Below, piece after piece: positions 16,160 to 22,976 of a DNA stretch of 41,812 nucleotides (position 1 is the stretch's first letter; every line of letters begins with the position of its first letter). The stretch is from assembly GCA_944383785.1 (NCBI GenBank), contig CALWQV010000018.1, positions 1-41,812 on the forward strand. Reading direction: 5' to 3'. The notes below the pieces were generated by a model, which was given only the letters and a program-made list of their open reading frames with translations, was not told where the DNA came from and ran no database searches. The stretch comes from an uncultured Enterocloster sp. (GTDB taxonomy: Bacteria; Bacillota; Clostridia; Lachnospirales; Lachnospiraceae). A program made the translations under genes and the position numbers.

Positions 16160-17113
16160 TCACTTCTTCAGTCTAGGATCAAGGGCGTCCCTCAGTCCGT
16201 CCCCGATAAAATTCAGGGCAAAAATGGTGATACTGATGGCGAAGGCCGGAAACAGCATCTGGTATGGGTAGGTAAATAGGTATTCGACGGCATCATTTGC
16301 CAAGGTTCCCCAGCTGGCCTTTGGAACCTGGATTCCGATTCCCAGAAAGCTTAAAAAGGCCTCCTGGAAAATCGCCTGTGGAATCAGGAAAGTGACGGTC
16401 ACGATAATGGCTCCCATACTGTTGGGAATCAGATGATGGATCAGAATCTGCCACCTGCTCTGGCCGCAGACCTTGGCTGCCAGAGCAAAATCCTGCTCCC
16501 TCAGAGTCAAAATCTGGCCCCGGACCATGCGGGCCGTGGTAATCCAGAAAGTCAGACACATGGCAATGAGAATACTCTGAATGGTATTTCCCAAAAACAT
16601 CATAATTAAAATCAGGTAGAGCAGACTGGGGATTCCGCTTAAAATGTCCACAATCCGCATCATAATCATATCCGTCATGCCGCCCAGATACCCGGCAATA
16701 CCGCCGTAGAGCACACCGATCACCATGTTGATGGCCGCCGCCGTAAAGCCGATGGTAAGACTAATTCTGGCCCCGTACATGGTGCGCACAAAAATATCCC
16801 GCCCCATCTTATCCGTGCCGAAGGGGTGGGCCAGGCTGGGCCATTCCAGCATATGGGCGAAGTCCGTCTGGTCGTAGCTGTACGGCGACACAATAGGCAC
16901 AATCACAGCCAGGAGCGTAATCACAACAATCACTCCCAGCCCGAACATCGCCAATTTATCTTTTTTCAGGCGGAGCCAGCAGTTTTCCCAGTAGGAGATG
17001 CTGGGGCGGTCGATCTCATCCAGATCCCGCTCCGACTGTGTCACCGGCTCCAAAAGCTCCCGGGGGATCTCATCCCCCATGGAGTATCCCTCCTGTCTTT
17101 CCATATATTCCAT
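16160..17113 (-). CDS. oppC: Peptide ABC transporter permease (OppC-type)
   Basis: A 317-aa permease. It has a long cytoplasmic N-terminus with the OppC-typical SISYWENCWLRLKKDKLAMFGLGVI entry into the first membrane helix, an extracellular loop with HPFGTDKMGRDIFVRTMYGARISL, then five further membrane segments. The EAA loop is near ALAAKVCGQSRWQILIHHLIPN, and FLSFLGIGIQVPKASWG is a family hallmark. It pairs with OppB to form the channel. AGGTGA precedes the ATG. Confidence 0.92.
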   Translation of the reverse strand: MEYMERQEGYSMGDEIPRELLEPVTQSERDLDEIDRPSISYWENCWLRLKKDKLAMFGLGVIVVITLLAVIVPIVSPYSYDQTDFAHMLEWPSLAHPFGTDKMGRDIFVRTMYGARISLTIGFTAAAINMVIGVLYGGIAGYLGGMTDMIMMRIVDILSGIPSLLYLILIMMFLGNTIQSILIAMCLTFWITTARMVRGQILTLREQDFALAAKVCGQSRWQILIHHLIPNSMGAIIVTVTFLIPQAIFQEAFLSFLGIGIQVPKASWGTLANDAVEYLFTYPYQMLFPAFAISITIFALNFIGDGLRDALDPRLKK

Positions 17114-17123
17114 GGGTCTTCAC

Positions 17124-18050
17124 CTACTTTGTAATCTTTACTCTGGGGTCGATAACCGCGTAAAGGATATCCACGATCAGGTTGCAGACCACGATCATGG
17201 TACCCACAAAAATAGTCAGTCCCAGGGTTACCGAATAGTCCCGGTCGCTGATGGCGGAAACGAAATAGCGCCCCAGCCCCGGTATGCTGAACAGCTTTTC
17301 AATAATAAAGGTTCCCGTCAGCAAAGCCGCCACCATAGGCCCCACGTAGGTCACCACCGGAAGAATCGAATTCTTCAGGGCGTATTTTCCAACCACCTGA
17401 AACTCCGGCACGCCCTTGGAGCGCTCAGTACGGATATAATCCTGGCGCATGGTTTCCAGCATGCTGGAGCGCATAAGCCTTGTAATATAGGCGATCTGGG
17501 AAAATGCCATGCAAAACACCGGCAGCACATAATGCCGCCAGGATGTAAGCCCGTAGGAAGGGAACAGCTTCCACTTCTCACAGAACAAATACATCATCAG
17601 CACGCAGACCACAAAGCTGGGCACCGACACGCCGATGGTGGCAAACACCATGGAAGCCCCGTCGGGAAGCTTCCCCCGCTTCACCGCCGCCACGATTCCC
17701 AGGGGAATCCCCGCCGCCAAGGCCAGAGCCACGCCCCAGGCGCCTACCTTAGCGGACACCGGAAAGCCGTTGGCAATCAGCTCGTTTACCGTGGTATCCT
17801 GCCGTTTAAAGGATACGCCCATGTCCCCTTTCAGCAGATTTCCCAGATATTTCACGTACTGCACCGGCACCGGGTCATTAAGCCCGTACTTATCCGCGAT
17901 CTGCTCCAAAACCTTCTCCGGCACGTTCCGTTCCTCCGCCGGGCTGAAGGGCCCGCCGGGAATGGCGTGCATCAGGAAAAATGTAATGGTGACTAAAACG
18001 AAGACGGACACCAGCCCGGCTCCCAAGCGCTTTAGAATATATTTAAACAT
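17124..18050 (-). CDS. oppB: Peptide ABC transporter permease (OppB-type)
   Basis: A 308-aa permease that begins with the standard OppB segment MFKYILKRLGAGLVSVFVLVTITFFLMHAIPGGPF, continues with YGLNDPVPVQYVKYLGNLLKGDMGVSF and contains the EAA loop (TERSKGVPEFQVVGKYALKNSILPV). It ends with the YAVIDPRVKI tail typical of the subfamily. It is the first gene of the minus-strand operon, about 70 nt downstream of a consensus promoter, and a terminator hairpin lies between that promoter and this start codon. The ribosome site AGGCGG is modest. Confidence 0.92.
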   Translation of the reverse strand: MFKYILKRLGAGLVSVFVLVTITFFLMHAIPGGPFSPAEERNVPEKVLEQIADKYGLNDPVPVQYVKYLGNLLKGDMGVSFKRQDTTVNELIANGFPVSAKVGAWGVALALAAGIPLGIVAAVKRGKLPDGASMVFATIGVSVPSFVVCVLMMYLFCEKWKLFPSYGLTSWRHYVLPVFCMAFSQIAYITRLMRSSMLETMRQDYIRTERSKGVPEFQVVGKYALKNSILPVVTYVGPMVAALLTGTFIIEKLFSIPGLGRYFVSAISDRDYSVTLGLTIFVGTMIVVCNLIVDILYAVIDPRVKITK

Positions 18051-18076
18051 AATCTACCGCCTCTCATAGCGAATGC

Positions 18077-18114
18077 AAAAAAACGATGCCCGCTCACCTT
18101 TCGCAGCGGCATCG
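18077..18114 (-). terminator. Terminator hairpin in the opp leader (candidate attenuator)
   Basis: On the minus strand CGATGCCGCT pairs with AGCGGGCATCG (one bulge) around a 10-nt loop and is followed by seven Ts. It starts only about 7 nt after the start site predicted from the promoter at 18128-18156 and lies upstream of oppB. Transcription of the operon must therefore read through it. Confidence 0.75.
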
Positions 18115-18127
18115 CTCCTTGTGAAAA

Positions 18128-18156
18128 ATTATACCCATTGAGCCTTTAAAAGTCAA
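18128..18156 (-). promoter_or_regulatory. Sigma-A promoter of the opp operon
   Basis: Minus strand reads TTGACT (18156-18151), a 17-nt spacer and TATAAT (18133-18128). It is back to back with the dppA promoter; only 10 bp separate the two -35 boxes, so one regulator could control both. CCATTG occurs at 18135, 18164 and 18201 in this short region. Confidence 0.8.
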
Positions 18157-18166
18157 TACAAAACCA

Positions 18167-18195
18167 TTGATTTTTCCTTCCCGCCACTTTATAAT
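18167..18195 (+). promoter_or_regulatory. Sigma-A promoter of dppA
   Basis: TTGATT (18167-18172), a 17-nt spacer and TATAAT (18190-18195), about 66 nt before the dppA ATG and divergent from the opp promoter. Confidence 0.75.
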
Positions 18196-18218
18196 CGTTT
18201 CCATTGGGAAGGAATTTC

Positions 18219-18249
18219 CATCGGAAAGGAGCCTTCATCGGAAAGGAGC
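18219..18249 (+). repeat. Tandem duplication of a ribosome-binding segment before dppA
   Basis: CATCGGAAAGGAGC occurs at 18219-18232 and again at 18236-18249, a period of 17 nt, so two AAAGGAG sites precede dppA. The second is well spaced for an ATG at 18254 that opens a three-codon frame (ATG GAT TTA TGA) whose stop overlaps the dppA ATG. Confidence 0.7.
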
Positions 18250-18261
18250 GAAAATGGATTT

Positions 18262-19056
18262 ATGAAAGTTTACATCAGCGTGGATATTGAGGGAACCGCC
18301 GCCGCCGCTTCCTGGCAGGCTACGGAGCTAGGAGACAAGGAGCATGGGCCCGCTGCCCGCCAGATGACCCTGGAGGCGGCCGCAGCCTGCGAAGGAGCCC
18401 TGAAGGCGGGGGCTACGGAATTATATGTAAAGGACGCCCACGACAGCGGCAGGAACATGGATCTCTCCCTGTTTCCAAAGGAGGCGCGGATCATATACGA
18501 CTGGTCCCTGACGCCGGACTCCATGATCGCGGGACTGGATTCCTCCTTTGACGCCCTCCTGTTTGTAGGGTATCATTCCCCGGCGGGACTTCCCGGCAAT
18601 CCCCTCTGCCATACCATGAACCGTGATAATTGCTGGGTGAAGATCAACGGGCAGCTGGCCTCGGAGTTTACCCTTCACGCCCTGTTAGCCGCCTCAAGAG
18701 GAGTTCCCTCCGTCTTTCTCTCCGGCGACGAAGCCCTGTGCCTCCACGCCCGCAGCCTGGTGCCGGAGATCACCACCGTAGCGGTAAAGGACTGCCTGGG
18801 CCGGGCAACCATCAGCCGCTCCTCCGCCTGGAGCCTGGAACAGATCCGCGAAATGGCGGCCCAGTCCCTGTCCCGCCCTTCCCTCTGCCTTCCTGAGGTC
18901 CCTAAGGAGCTGGTAATGGAAATCCGCTTTAAAGATTATTTCAGGGCCCTGCGGGCGTCCTACTATCCCGGCGTCACCCGGCTGGACGACTGCACGGTAT
19001 CCTACCGTGCCCGCTCTATGGACGAGCTGATGGCGGCGCGGATGTTTATTTTATAA
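18262..19056 (+). CDS. dppA: D-aminopeptidase, peptidase M55 family (DppA-like)
   Basis: M55 enzymes are zinc D-aminopeptidases that cleave D-Ala-D-Ala and related peptides in the cytoplasm. The metal and catalytic residues of Bacillus subtilis DppA are all present at matching positions: Asp8 and Glu10 in ISVDIEG, His60 in KDAHDSG, His105 in VGYHSPAG, His117 (nucleophile position) in LCHTMNRD and Glu135 in ASEFTLHA. Length 264 aa is normal. It is divergent from the opp-ldcA operon, and together they suggest use of D-amino-acid peptides from cell wall. Translation may be coupled to a three-codon upstream frame. Confidence 0.92.
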   Translation: MKVYISVDIEGTAAAASWQATELGDKEHGPAARQMTLEAAAACEGALKAGATELYVKDAHDSGRNMDLSLFPKEARIIYDWSLTPDSMIAGLDSSFDALLFVGYHSPAGLPGNPLCHTMNRDNCWVKINGQLASEFTLHALLAASRGVPSVFLSGDEALCLHARSLVPEITTVAVKDCLGRATISRSSAWSLEQIREMAAQSLSRPSLCLPEVPKELVMEIRFKDYFRALRASYYPGVTRLDDCTVSYRARSMDELMAARMFIL

Positions 19057-19071
19057 AATTCAAAAAAATGG

Positions 19072-19100
19072 TTGACATTTGCCCGAACTTCCGCTATAAT
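19072..19100 (+). promoter_or_regulatory. Consensus promoter of tRNA-Arg
   Basis: Perfect TTGACA (19072-19077), a 17-nt spacer and perfect TATAAT (19095-19100), 26 nt before the tRNA 5' end. Confidence 0.9.
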
Positions 19101-19126
19101 TGCTTTTGCTGTTGAAGAACAGCAAT

Positions 19127-19200
19127 GCGTCAGTAGCTCAGCTGGATAGAGCATACGGCTACGGACCGTAGTGTCGGGAGTTCGAATCTTCTCTGGCGCG
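19127..19200 (+). tRNA. tRNA-Arg (anticodon ACG)
   Basis: The cloverleaf folds fully: acceptor GCGTCAG/CTGGCGC with one G-T pair, D stem GCTC/GAGC, anticodon stem TACGG/CCGTA with loop CTACGGA (anticodon ACG, read as ICG), and T arm GGGAG-TTCGAAT-CTTCT. The discriminator is G. CCA is not encoded. It has its own consensus promoter and a terminator 9 nt downstream. Confidence 0.96.
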
Positions 19201-19208
19201 GACGAAAG

Positions 19209-19245
19209 ACCCTGTAAGCGTAAGGCTTGCAGGGTTTTTATTTTT
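19209..19245. terminator. Terminator after tRNA-Arg, probably bidirectional
   Basis: ACCCTGTAAGC pairs with GCTTGCAGGGT (one G-T) around a 4-nt loop, followed on the plus strand by TTTTTATTTTT. The convergent gene at 19244-19561 ends at its edge, so it may serve both directions. Confidence 0.85.
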
Positions 19246-19561
19246 ACTCTTTCATATCCTCTTCCAGCACGGTTCGGATCGCCTTCTCAATGGCCGGCGT
19301 CATCCGCAGCACCCGGATCTCGCTGGTCACCTGGCCCATTCCTTCCTCGAAAGTCATGGAGGGCCTGCGTACCAGCAGATCCTTTAGGGCGGTGTAATAC
19401 ATCAGAATATACGTTACGTCTTCCTTTGGCAGAAGCTCCTTCAGTCGGGCACGCACCCTTTTTCTGTGCTCCAGGCCGCCCGGAAATACCCGCTCGCTAA
19501 ACTCCCGAAAATCCCTTTCCTTTTCCTCCCGGCTCCTGAAATCCAGCCATCCTCTTCCCAT
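19244..19561 (-). CDS. Small hypothetical protein (105 aa)
   Basis: I do not recognise the family. It is a soluble, charged, mostly helical protein: an N-terminal R/E-rich part (DFRSREEKERDFREFSERVFPGG), then KRVRARLKELLPKEDVTYILMYYTALKDLL and a C-terminal EIRVLRMTPAIEKAIRTVLEED. There are no Cys motifs or membrane segments. AGGAGGT precedes the ATG by 9 nt, and the gap to the nth stop is only 13 nt, so it is very likely co-transcribed with nth. It could be a regulatory or accessory factor; nothing more can be said. Confidence 0.7.
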   Translation of the reverse strand: MGRGWLDFRSREEKERDFREFSERVFPGGLEHRKRVRARLKELLPKEDVTYILMYYTALKDLLVRRPSMTFEEGMGQVTSEIRVLRMTPAIEKAIRTVLEEDMKE

Positions 19562-19574
19562 CTGTTTCTACCTC

Positions 19575-20216
19575 CTACTCTTCCACGCCATTTTTCGCGC
19601 AGATATCCTTTAAACAGCAGCGATCGCAGTAAGGCTTGGTTCTGGCTGTGCAGACCTCCCGCCCATGATAAACCAGACGGTGGCAGAAATCGCTCCCCTC
19701 TTCAGGCGGAATCAGCTTCCACAGCGCCATCTCAACCTTTTTGGGCTCTTTAACCCCGTCCACCAGCCCCATGCGGTTTACCAGGCGGATACAATGAGTA
19801 TCGGTCACAATGGCCGGTTTTCCAAACACGTCCCCCATAATCAGGTTGGCGCTCTTTCTGCCAACGCCCGGAAGCTTTAAAAGGGCGTCAAAATCCTCCG
19901 GCACATTTCCGCCATACTGGTCCCGCAGAATCTTCATGCAGGCGCTGATATCCCTGGCCTTGCTCCTTCCCAGGCCGCAGGGCTTCACGATCTCCTCGAT
20001 TTGCTCCACCGGGGCCGCCGCCAAGGCGTTTACATCGGGGTATTTCGCGTATAAATCCTGAACCACCACATTCACCCGCGCGTCCGTACACTGAGCCGCC
20101 AGCCGCACGCTGACCAAAAGCTTCCATGCCTGGTTATAATCCAGGGTACAGCCCGCATCCGGATATTCCTTTTTCAGCCGCTCAATTATCTCAAGGGCAA
20201 GCGCTTCTTTTGTCAT
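19575..20216 (-). CDS. nth: Endonuclease III (DNA N-glycosylase/AP lyase)
   Basis: Base-excision repair glycosylase for oxidised pyrimidines. The helix-hairpin-helix LLKLPGVGRKSANLIMGDVF contains the catalytic Lys121, and IVTDTHCIRLVNRMGL contains the catalytic Asp139. The C-terminal 4Fe-4S loop is present (CTARTKPYCDRCCLKDIC), but the first Cys interval is seven residues rather than the six of the E. coli enzyme, with an additional adjacent Cys. Length 213 aa is normal. Confidence 0.93.
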   Translation of the reverse strand: MTKEALALEIIERLKKEYPDAGCTLDYNQAWKLLVSVRLAAQCTDARVNVVVQDLYAKYPDVNALAAAPVEQIEEIVKPCGLGRSKARDISACMKILRDQYGGNVPEDFDALLKLPGVGRKSANLIMGDVFGKPAIVTDTHCIRLVNRMGLVDGVKEPKKVEMALWKLIPPEEGSDFCHRLVYHGREVCTARTKPYCDRCCLKDICAKNGVEE

Positions 20217-20261
20217 ATGTATTGATCCGCCTTTCCACTACAAATCCTTTAATTGCATATG

Positions 20262-20486
20262 TTATAGTAAACTCAAATGGTCTTTAACCATTTCTTCCCG
20301 CGTCCGCTCTCCTAACTCTTTCTGGGGCAATTTCTTACTAATTATCTCATACGCACTGTCTATAAATATTTCGTAAATTTTTGCCATATATATGTCCCTT
20401 TTGCTGCGTTCCAACTCCATTTCAACACTCGCCATATACGATTTCGCCCGCAATAATAAAAAAGCGGTTTCACCATTTACGATCAT
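20262..20486 (-). CDS. Small helical protein, possible HEPN-like partner of the nucleotidyltransferase (74 aa)
   Basis: The start overlaps the 3' end of the nucleotidyltransferase gene by 17 nt, so the two are coupled. The sequence is entirely helical (FLLLRAKSYMASVEMELERSKRDIYMAKIYEIFIDSAYEIISKKL) and recalls the first helices of HEPN proteins. The C-terminal REEMVKDH has an R-x6-H spacing near the HEPN ribonuclease motif, but the protein is shorter than a normal HEPN domain. It may be a truncated partner or an unrelated small protein. The region is AT-rich relative to its neighbours, consistent with acquisition. Confidence 0.5.
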   Translation of the reverse strand: MIVNGETAFLLLRAKSYMASVEMELERSKRDIYMAKIYEIFIDSAYEIISKKLPQKELGERTREEMVKDHLSLL

Positions 20487-20841
20487 AAATCAAAATCCCT
20501 TCATTTGCGGCCGCTTTCATGGCCCCTGTAAGTACATTTGTATTTTTAAACCAGGCGCTCTCCGCGCACATTGCGTCATCGGCAGTTGATTCCGGCATAA
20601 TCTCAAAATATAGCTCCGCCATATCTTCCCGATACTGCTGCTTATTTGTATAAAGGAAGCATAAATCAACATCCGATTGTTCCGTACAATGTTCCGTTAT
20701 TGCGGACCCAAACAAAATAACTTGATCGATCGATTTAAGCTGCGGAAAAATCGAAAGGTACTTTTTAATTCTATTTTCCTTATTCTCTGCAATTCGGACA
20801 ATTGCGCCATTTTTCAATTTCAAGTCAACTAATCTGCACAT
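20470..20841 (-). CDS. Nucleotidyltransferase-domain (MNT-like) protein
   Basis: The polymerase-beta-type nucleotidyltransferase motif is complete: LFGSAITEHCTEQSDVDLCFLY, that is GS-x10-DxD. The downstream region (YFEIMPESTADDAMCAESAWFKN...GILIYDRKW) resembles the end of small minimal nucleotidyltransferases, which often pair with HEPN proteins as toxin-antitoxin systems. The ATG at 20841 (MCRLVDLKLKNG) is chosen because GGAGGAAGAA precedes it; the frame stays open to 20910 but enters a terminator hairpin. Length 123 aa. Local base composition is AT-rich, unlike the flanking nth and NUDIX genes. Confidence 0.75.
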   Translation of the reverse strand: MCRLVDLKLKNGAIVRIAENKENRIKKYLSIFPQLKSIDQVILFGSAITEHCTEQSDVDLCFLYTNKQQYREDMAELYFEIMPESTADDAMCAESAWFKNTNVLTGAMKAAANEGILIYDRKW

Positions 20842-20892
20842 TTCTTCCTCCAAATCCGCCTTCACGCTTTTGCGCCACTCAATCTCATTGCC

Positions 20893-20927
20893 AAAAGGCG
20901 CCCCGGACATCCCGGAACGCCCCTTTT
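20893..20927 (-). terminator. Terminator-like hairpin after the NUDIX gene
   Basis: On the minus strand AAAAGG and CCGG pair with CCGG and CCTTTT across an internal loop. It lies about 18 nt after the NUDIX stop, and the T-run is short. Confidence 0.5.
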
Positions 20928-20944
20928 AGTTTCCTGAACGATTG

Positions 20945-21397
20945 CTAGAAATATTTTCTGCTTCCCCAAAGATTACTCTTCTTTAAATCCAGATATTCGT
21001 TATAGGCCTTCTCCAAAATCTGCTTTTCATTGGCAAACTTAAGCAGATGGTAAGCCTCGTAAAACTTATAATACCCGGAATCCAAAAAGTATTCTTCCCG
21101 CTGTGGTTTGCTGTAATAGCTGTCTGCCATCATCAAATACCAGTGAACGTCCTTTTCCACTACGTCCTGAGGCGTATTGAATGAATATTGGCTCTTTCCG
21201 ATATACTTGATGATGGAGGCGCTGACCCCCGTTTCCTCCTTTACTTCCCTGAGGGCCGTCTCCTTATACTCCTCGCCAGCTTCTACGGTTCCCTTGGGAA
21301 GGACCCAGCCCTCGTACTTGTTCTTGTAATTCTTATATAGCACCAGGATCTTCCCACGAAATATAACCACACCGCCGCAGCTCGTTGCTTCAATCAT
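20945..21397 (-). CDS. NUDIX hydrolase (150 aa)
   Basis: The full Nudix box G-x5-E-x7-REV-x-EE-x-G is present at residues 36-57 (GTVEAGEEYKETALREVKEETG). Nudix enzymes hydrolyse nucleoside diphosphates linked to another moiety; the substrate cannot be told from this sequence. The N-terminal SCGGVVIFRGKILVLYKN resembles bacterial Ap4A-hydrolase-like members. The ATG at 21397 has AGGAGG 8 nt upstream; the longer frame to 21445 runs into a structured leader. It has its own promoter at 21493-21521. Confidence 0.9.
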   Translation of the reverse strand: MIEATSCGGVVIFRGKILVLYKNYKNKYEGWVLPKGTVEAGEEYKETALREVKEETGVSASIIKYIGKSQYSFNTPQDVVEKDVHWYLMMADSYYSKPQREEYFLDSGYYKFYEAYHLLKFANEKQILEKAYNEYLDLKKSNLWGSRKYF

Positions 21398-21429
21398 TGC
21401 AATTCCTCCTGGTTTTGGTGTGTATCCGG

Positions 21430-21478
21430 CGCAGGCTCTAACCACCGTCCGCCATCAGGTGAGCGGACTGTGCCTGCG
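21430..21478 (-). promoter_or_regulatory. Pseudoknot-capable structured leader of the NUDIX gene
   Basis: On the minus strand CGCAGGC (21478-21472) pairs with GCCTGCG (21436-21430), and inside it GTCCGC pairs with GCGGAC. The loop of the inner stem contains TCACC and the strand following that stem contains GGTGG, which can pair to form a pseudoknot. It begins about 8 nt after the predicted start site and ends about 33 nt before the ATG. It could be a riboswitch or protein-binding leader; I match it to no known class. Confidence 0.5.
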
Positions 21479-21492
21479 TCATAACTGGCTTT

Positions 21493-21521
21493 AGTATACA
21501 ACTTTTAAACGGGATATGCAA
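21493..21521 (-). promoter_or_regulatory. Promoter of the NUDIX gene
   Basis: Minus strand reads TTGCAT (21521-21516), a 17-nt spacer and TATACT (21498-21493), giving a 5' leader of about 90 nt. Confidence 0.7.
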
Positions 21522-21569
21522 GGGCGAATCAGCAGCGGCAGCCCGGGCCCATTTTTTAAGACTGCTCTC

Positions 21570-22955
21570 TTATTCCTGAAACCCTTCCTTTTTGGCCTCC
21601 CTGTTCATCTCCCACAACACGCTGGACTGAAGGATGATGGCCACAATAAAGCTGATCACATCGGATATGGGCTGGCTGATCTGAATCCCCAAAAAACCCA
21701 TGCGGGCGGAGAGAATGATCACCAGTGGGATGAAAAACAGGCCCTGTCTGGACATGGCCATGATGGAGGCCCGAAATCCCTTTCCAATGGTCTGCATCAT
21801 CATATTGCACATGGTGATCCAGCCGATTAAGGGGAAGGAAATGCACTGGAACCGCAGGCTCCTGGTTCCATAGCGGATCACCTCCGGGTCCTTGCGGAAG
21901 AGAGATACCAGCCCCTGTGCGCCGAACCATCCAAGAATCGCCATCCCCAGCAGAAATACGGTGGAAACGCGGACGCAGAACCAGAAGCCCTTCTGGACGC
22001 GGCGGTATTTTTTCGCGCCGTAGTTGAAGCCGCACACCGGCTGGAAGCCCTGGCCGAAGCCGGTCATCACGGAGGCGGCGAAGTTGGTGATCCGGGTAAC
22101 GATAGACATGGCCGCGATGGCCGCGTCCCCGTAAGGCCGGGCCATCAGGTTCATACAGGCCGTGGACACGCTTCCCAGGCCCTGGCGGCAGAGAGACGGC
22201 GCTCCTCCGTTTAAGATAATCTTATAGCGCCTCACGCTGGGCGAAAAATTCCGCAGCTTAATATGGAGATTTCCCTCCACCCTGGTTCCCCGAAACAGCA
22301 GGCAAAAGCTGACGAACTGGCTGAAAATGGTAGCCCAAGCCGCCCCGGCCACCCCCATGTCAAATACATAGATCAGCAGCGGATCCAAGGCGATATTGAG
22401 CACAGCCCCGGAGGTCAGCCCGATCATGGCGTAAAAGGCACTGCCCTGGAACCGCAGCTGATTGTTTAGCACCAGGGCCGCCGTCATATAGGGCGCTCCC
22501 AGCAGAATCACCCCCATGTACGCCTTAGCGTGGGGCAGAATAGTGGGCGTGGCCCCCAAAAGGTAGCACAGCGGCTCCAAAAAGATCAGTCCCACCGCCA
22601 TAATCCCCAGCCCGGCGATAAAAGCGGATACAAACCCTGTAGCCGCCATCTTAGAGGCCTCCTCAAAGTTCTGCTCCCCCAGCTTTCTTGACACGTAATT
22701 GCCGGAGCCATGGCCGAAAAAGAACCCAAAGGCCTGGATCACCGCCATCACGGAAAATACGATTCCCACCGCCGCCGTGGCGCTGGTGCCGATCTGCCCG
22801 ACGAAAAAGGTGTCCGCCATATTATAGAATGAGGTCACCAGCATGCTGACAATAGTGGGCCCCGCCAGACTGCAGATCAGCTTCTCCACCGGCGTCGTAG
22901 TCATCTTAATCACTTTTTCTTCTTGTTTTTTTCTTTCCTCCGCTTCCCCTGACAT
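21570..22955 (-). CDS. MATE family multidrug/toxin efflux transporter
   Basis: A 461-aa membrane protein with about 12 hydrophobic segments and the MATE N-terminal signature LICSLAGPTIVSMLVTSFYNMADTFFVGQIGTSATAAVG. The repeated half starts near ILNGGAPSLCRQGLGSVSTACMNLMARPYGDAAIAAMSIVTRI, with FGQGFQPVCGFNYGAKKYRRV as the second hallmark. It exports organic cations or metabolites in exchange for Na+ or H+. It begins 21 nt after the molybdopterin subunit gene and is probably in the same operon, so it may export a product or substrate of that enzyme. Confidence 0.9.
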   Translation of the reverse strand: MSGEAEERKKQEEKVIKMTTTPVEKLICSLAGPTIVSMLVTSFYNMADTFFVGQIGTSATAAVGIVFSVMAVIQAFGFFFGHGSGNYVSRKLGEQNFEEASKMAATGFVSAFIAGLGIMAVGLIFLEPLCYLLGATPTILPHAKAYMGVILLGAPYMTAALVLNNQLRFQGSAFYAMIGLTSGAVLNIALDPLLIYVFDMGVAGAAWATIFSQFVSFCLLFRGTRVEGNLHIKLRNFSPSVRRYKIILNGGAPSLCRQGLGSVSTACMNLMARPYGDAAIAAMSIVTRITNFAASVMTGFGQGFQPVCGFNYGAKKYRRVQKGFWFCVRVSTVFLLGMAILGWFGAQGLVSLFRKDPEVIRYGTRSLRFQCISFPLIGWITMCNMMMQTIGKGFRASIMAMSRQGLFFIPLVIILSARMGFLGIQISQPISDVISFIVAIILQSSVLWEMNREAKKEGFQE

Positions 22956-22976
22956 ACCTTCTCTTCTCCTTTTTGT

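Noticed and set aside
18077-18156. T-box or known riboswitch in the opp leader
   Set aside because: The leader before the terminator is only a few nucleotides, and no T-box AGGGTGG element or aptamer is present.
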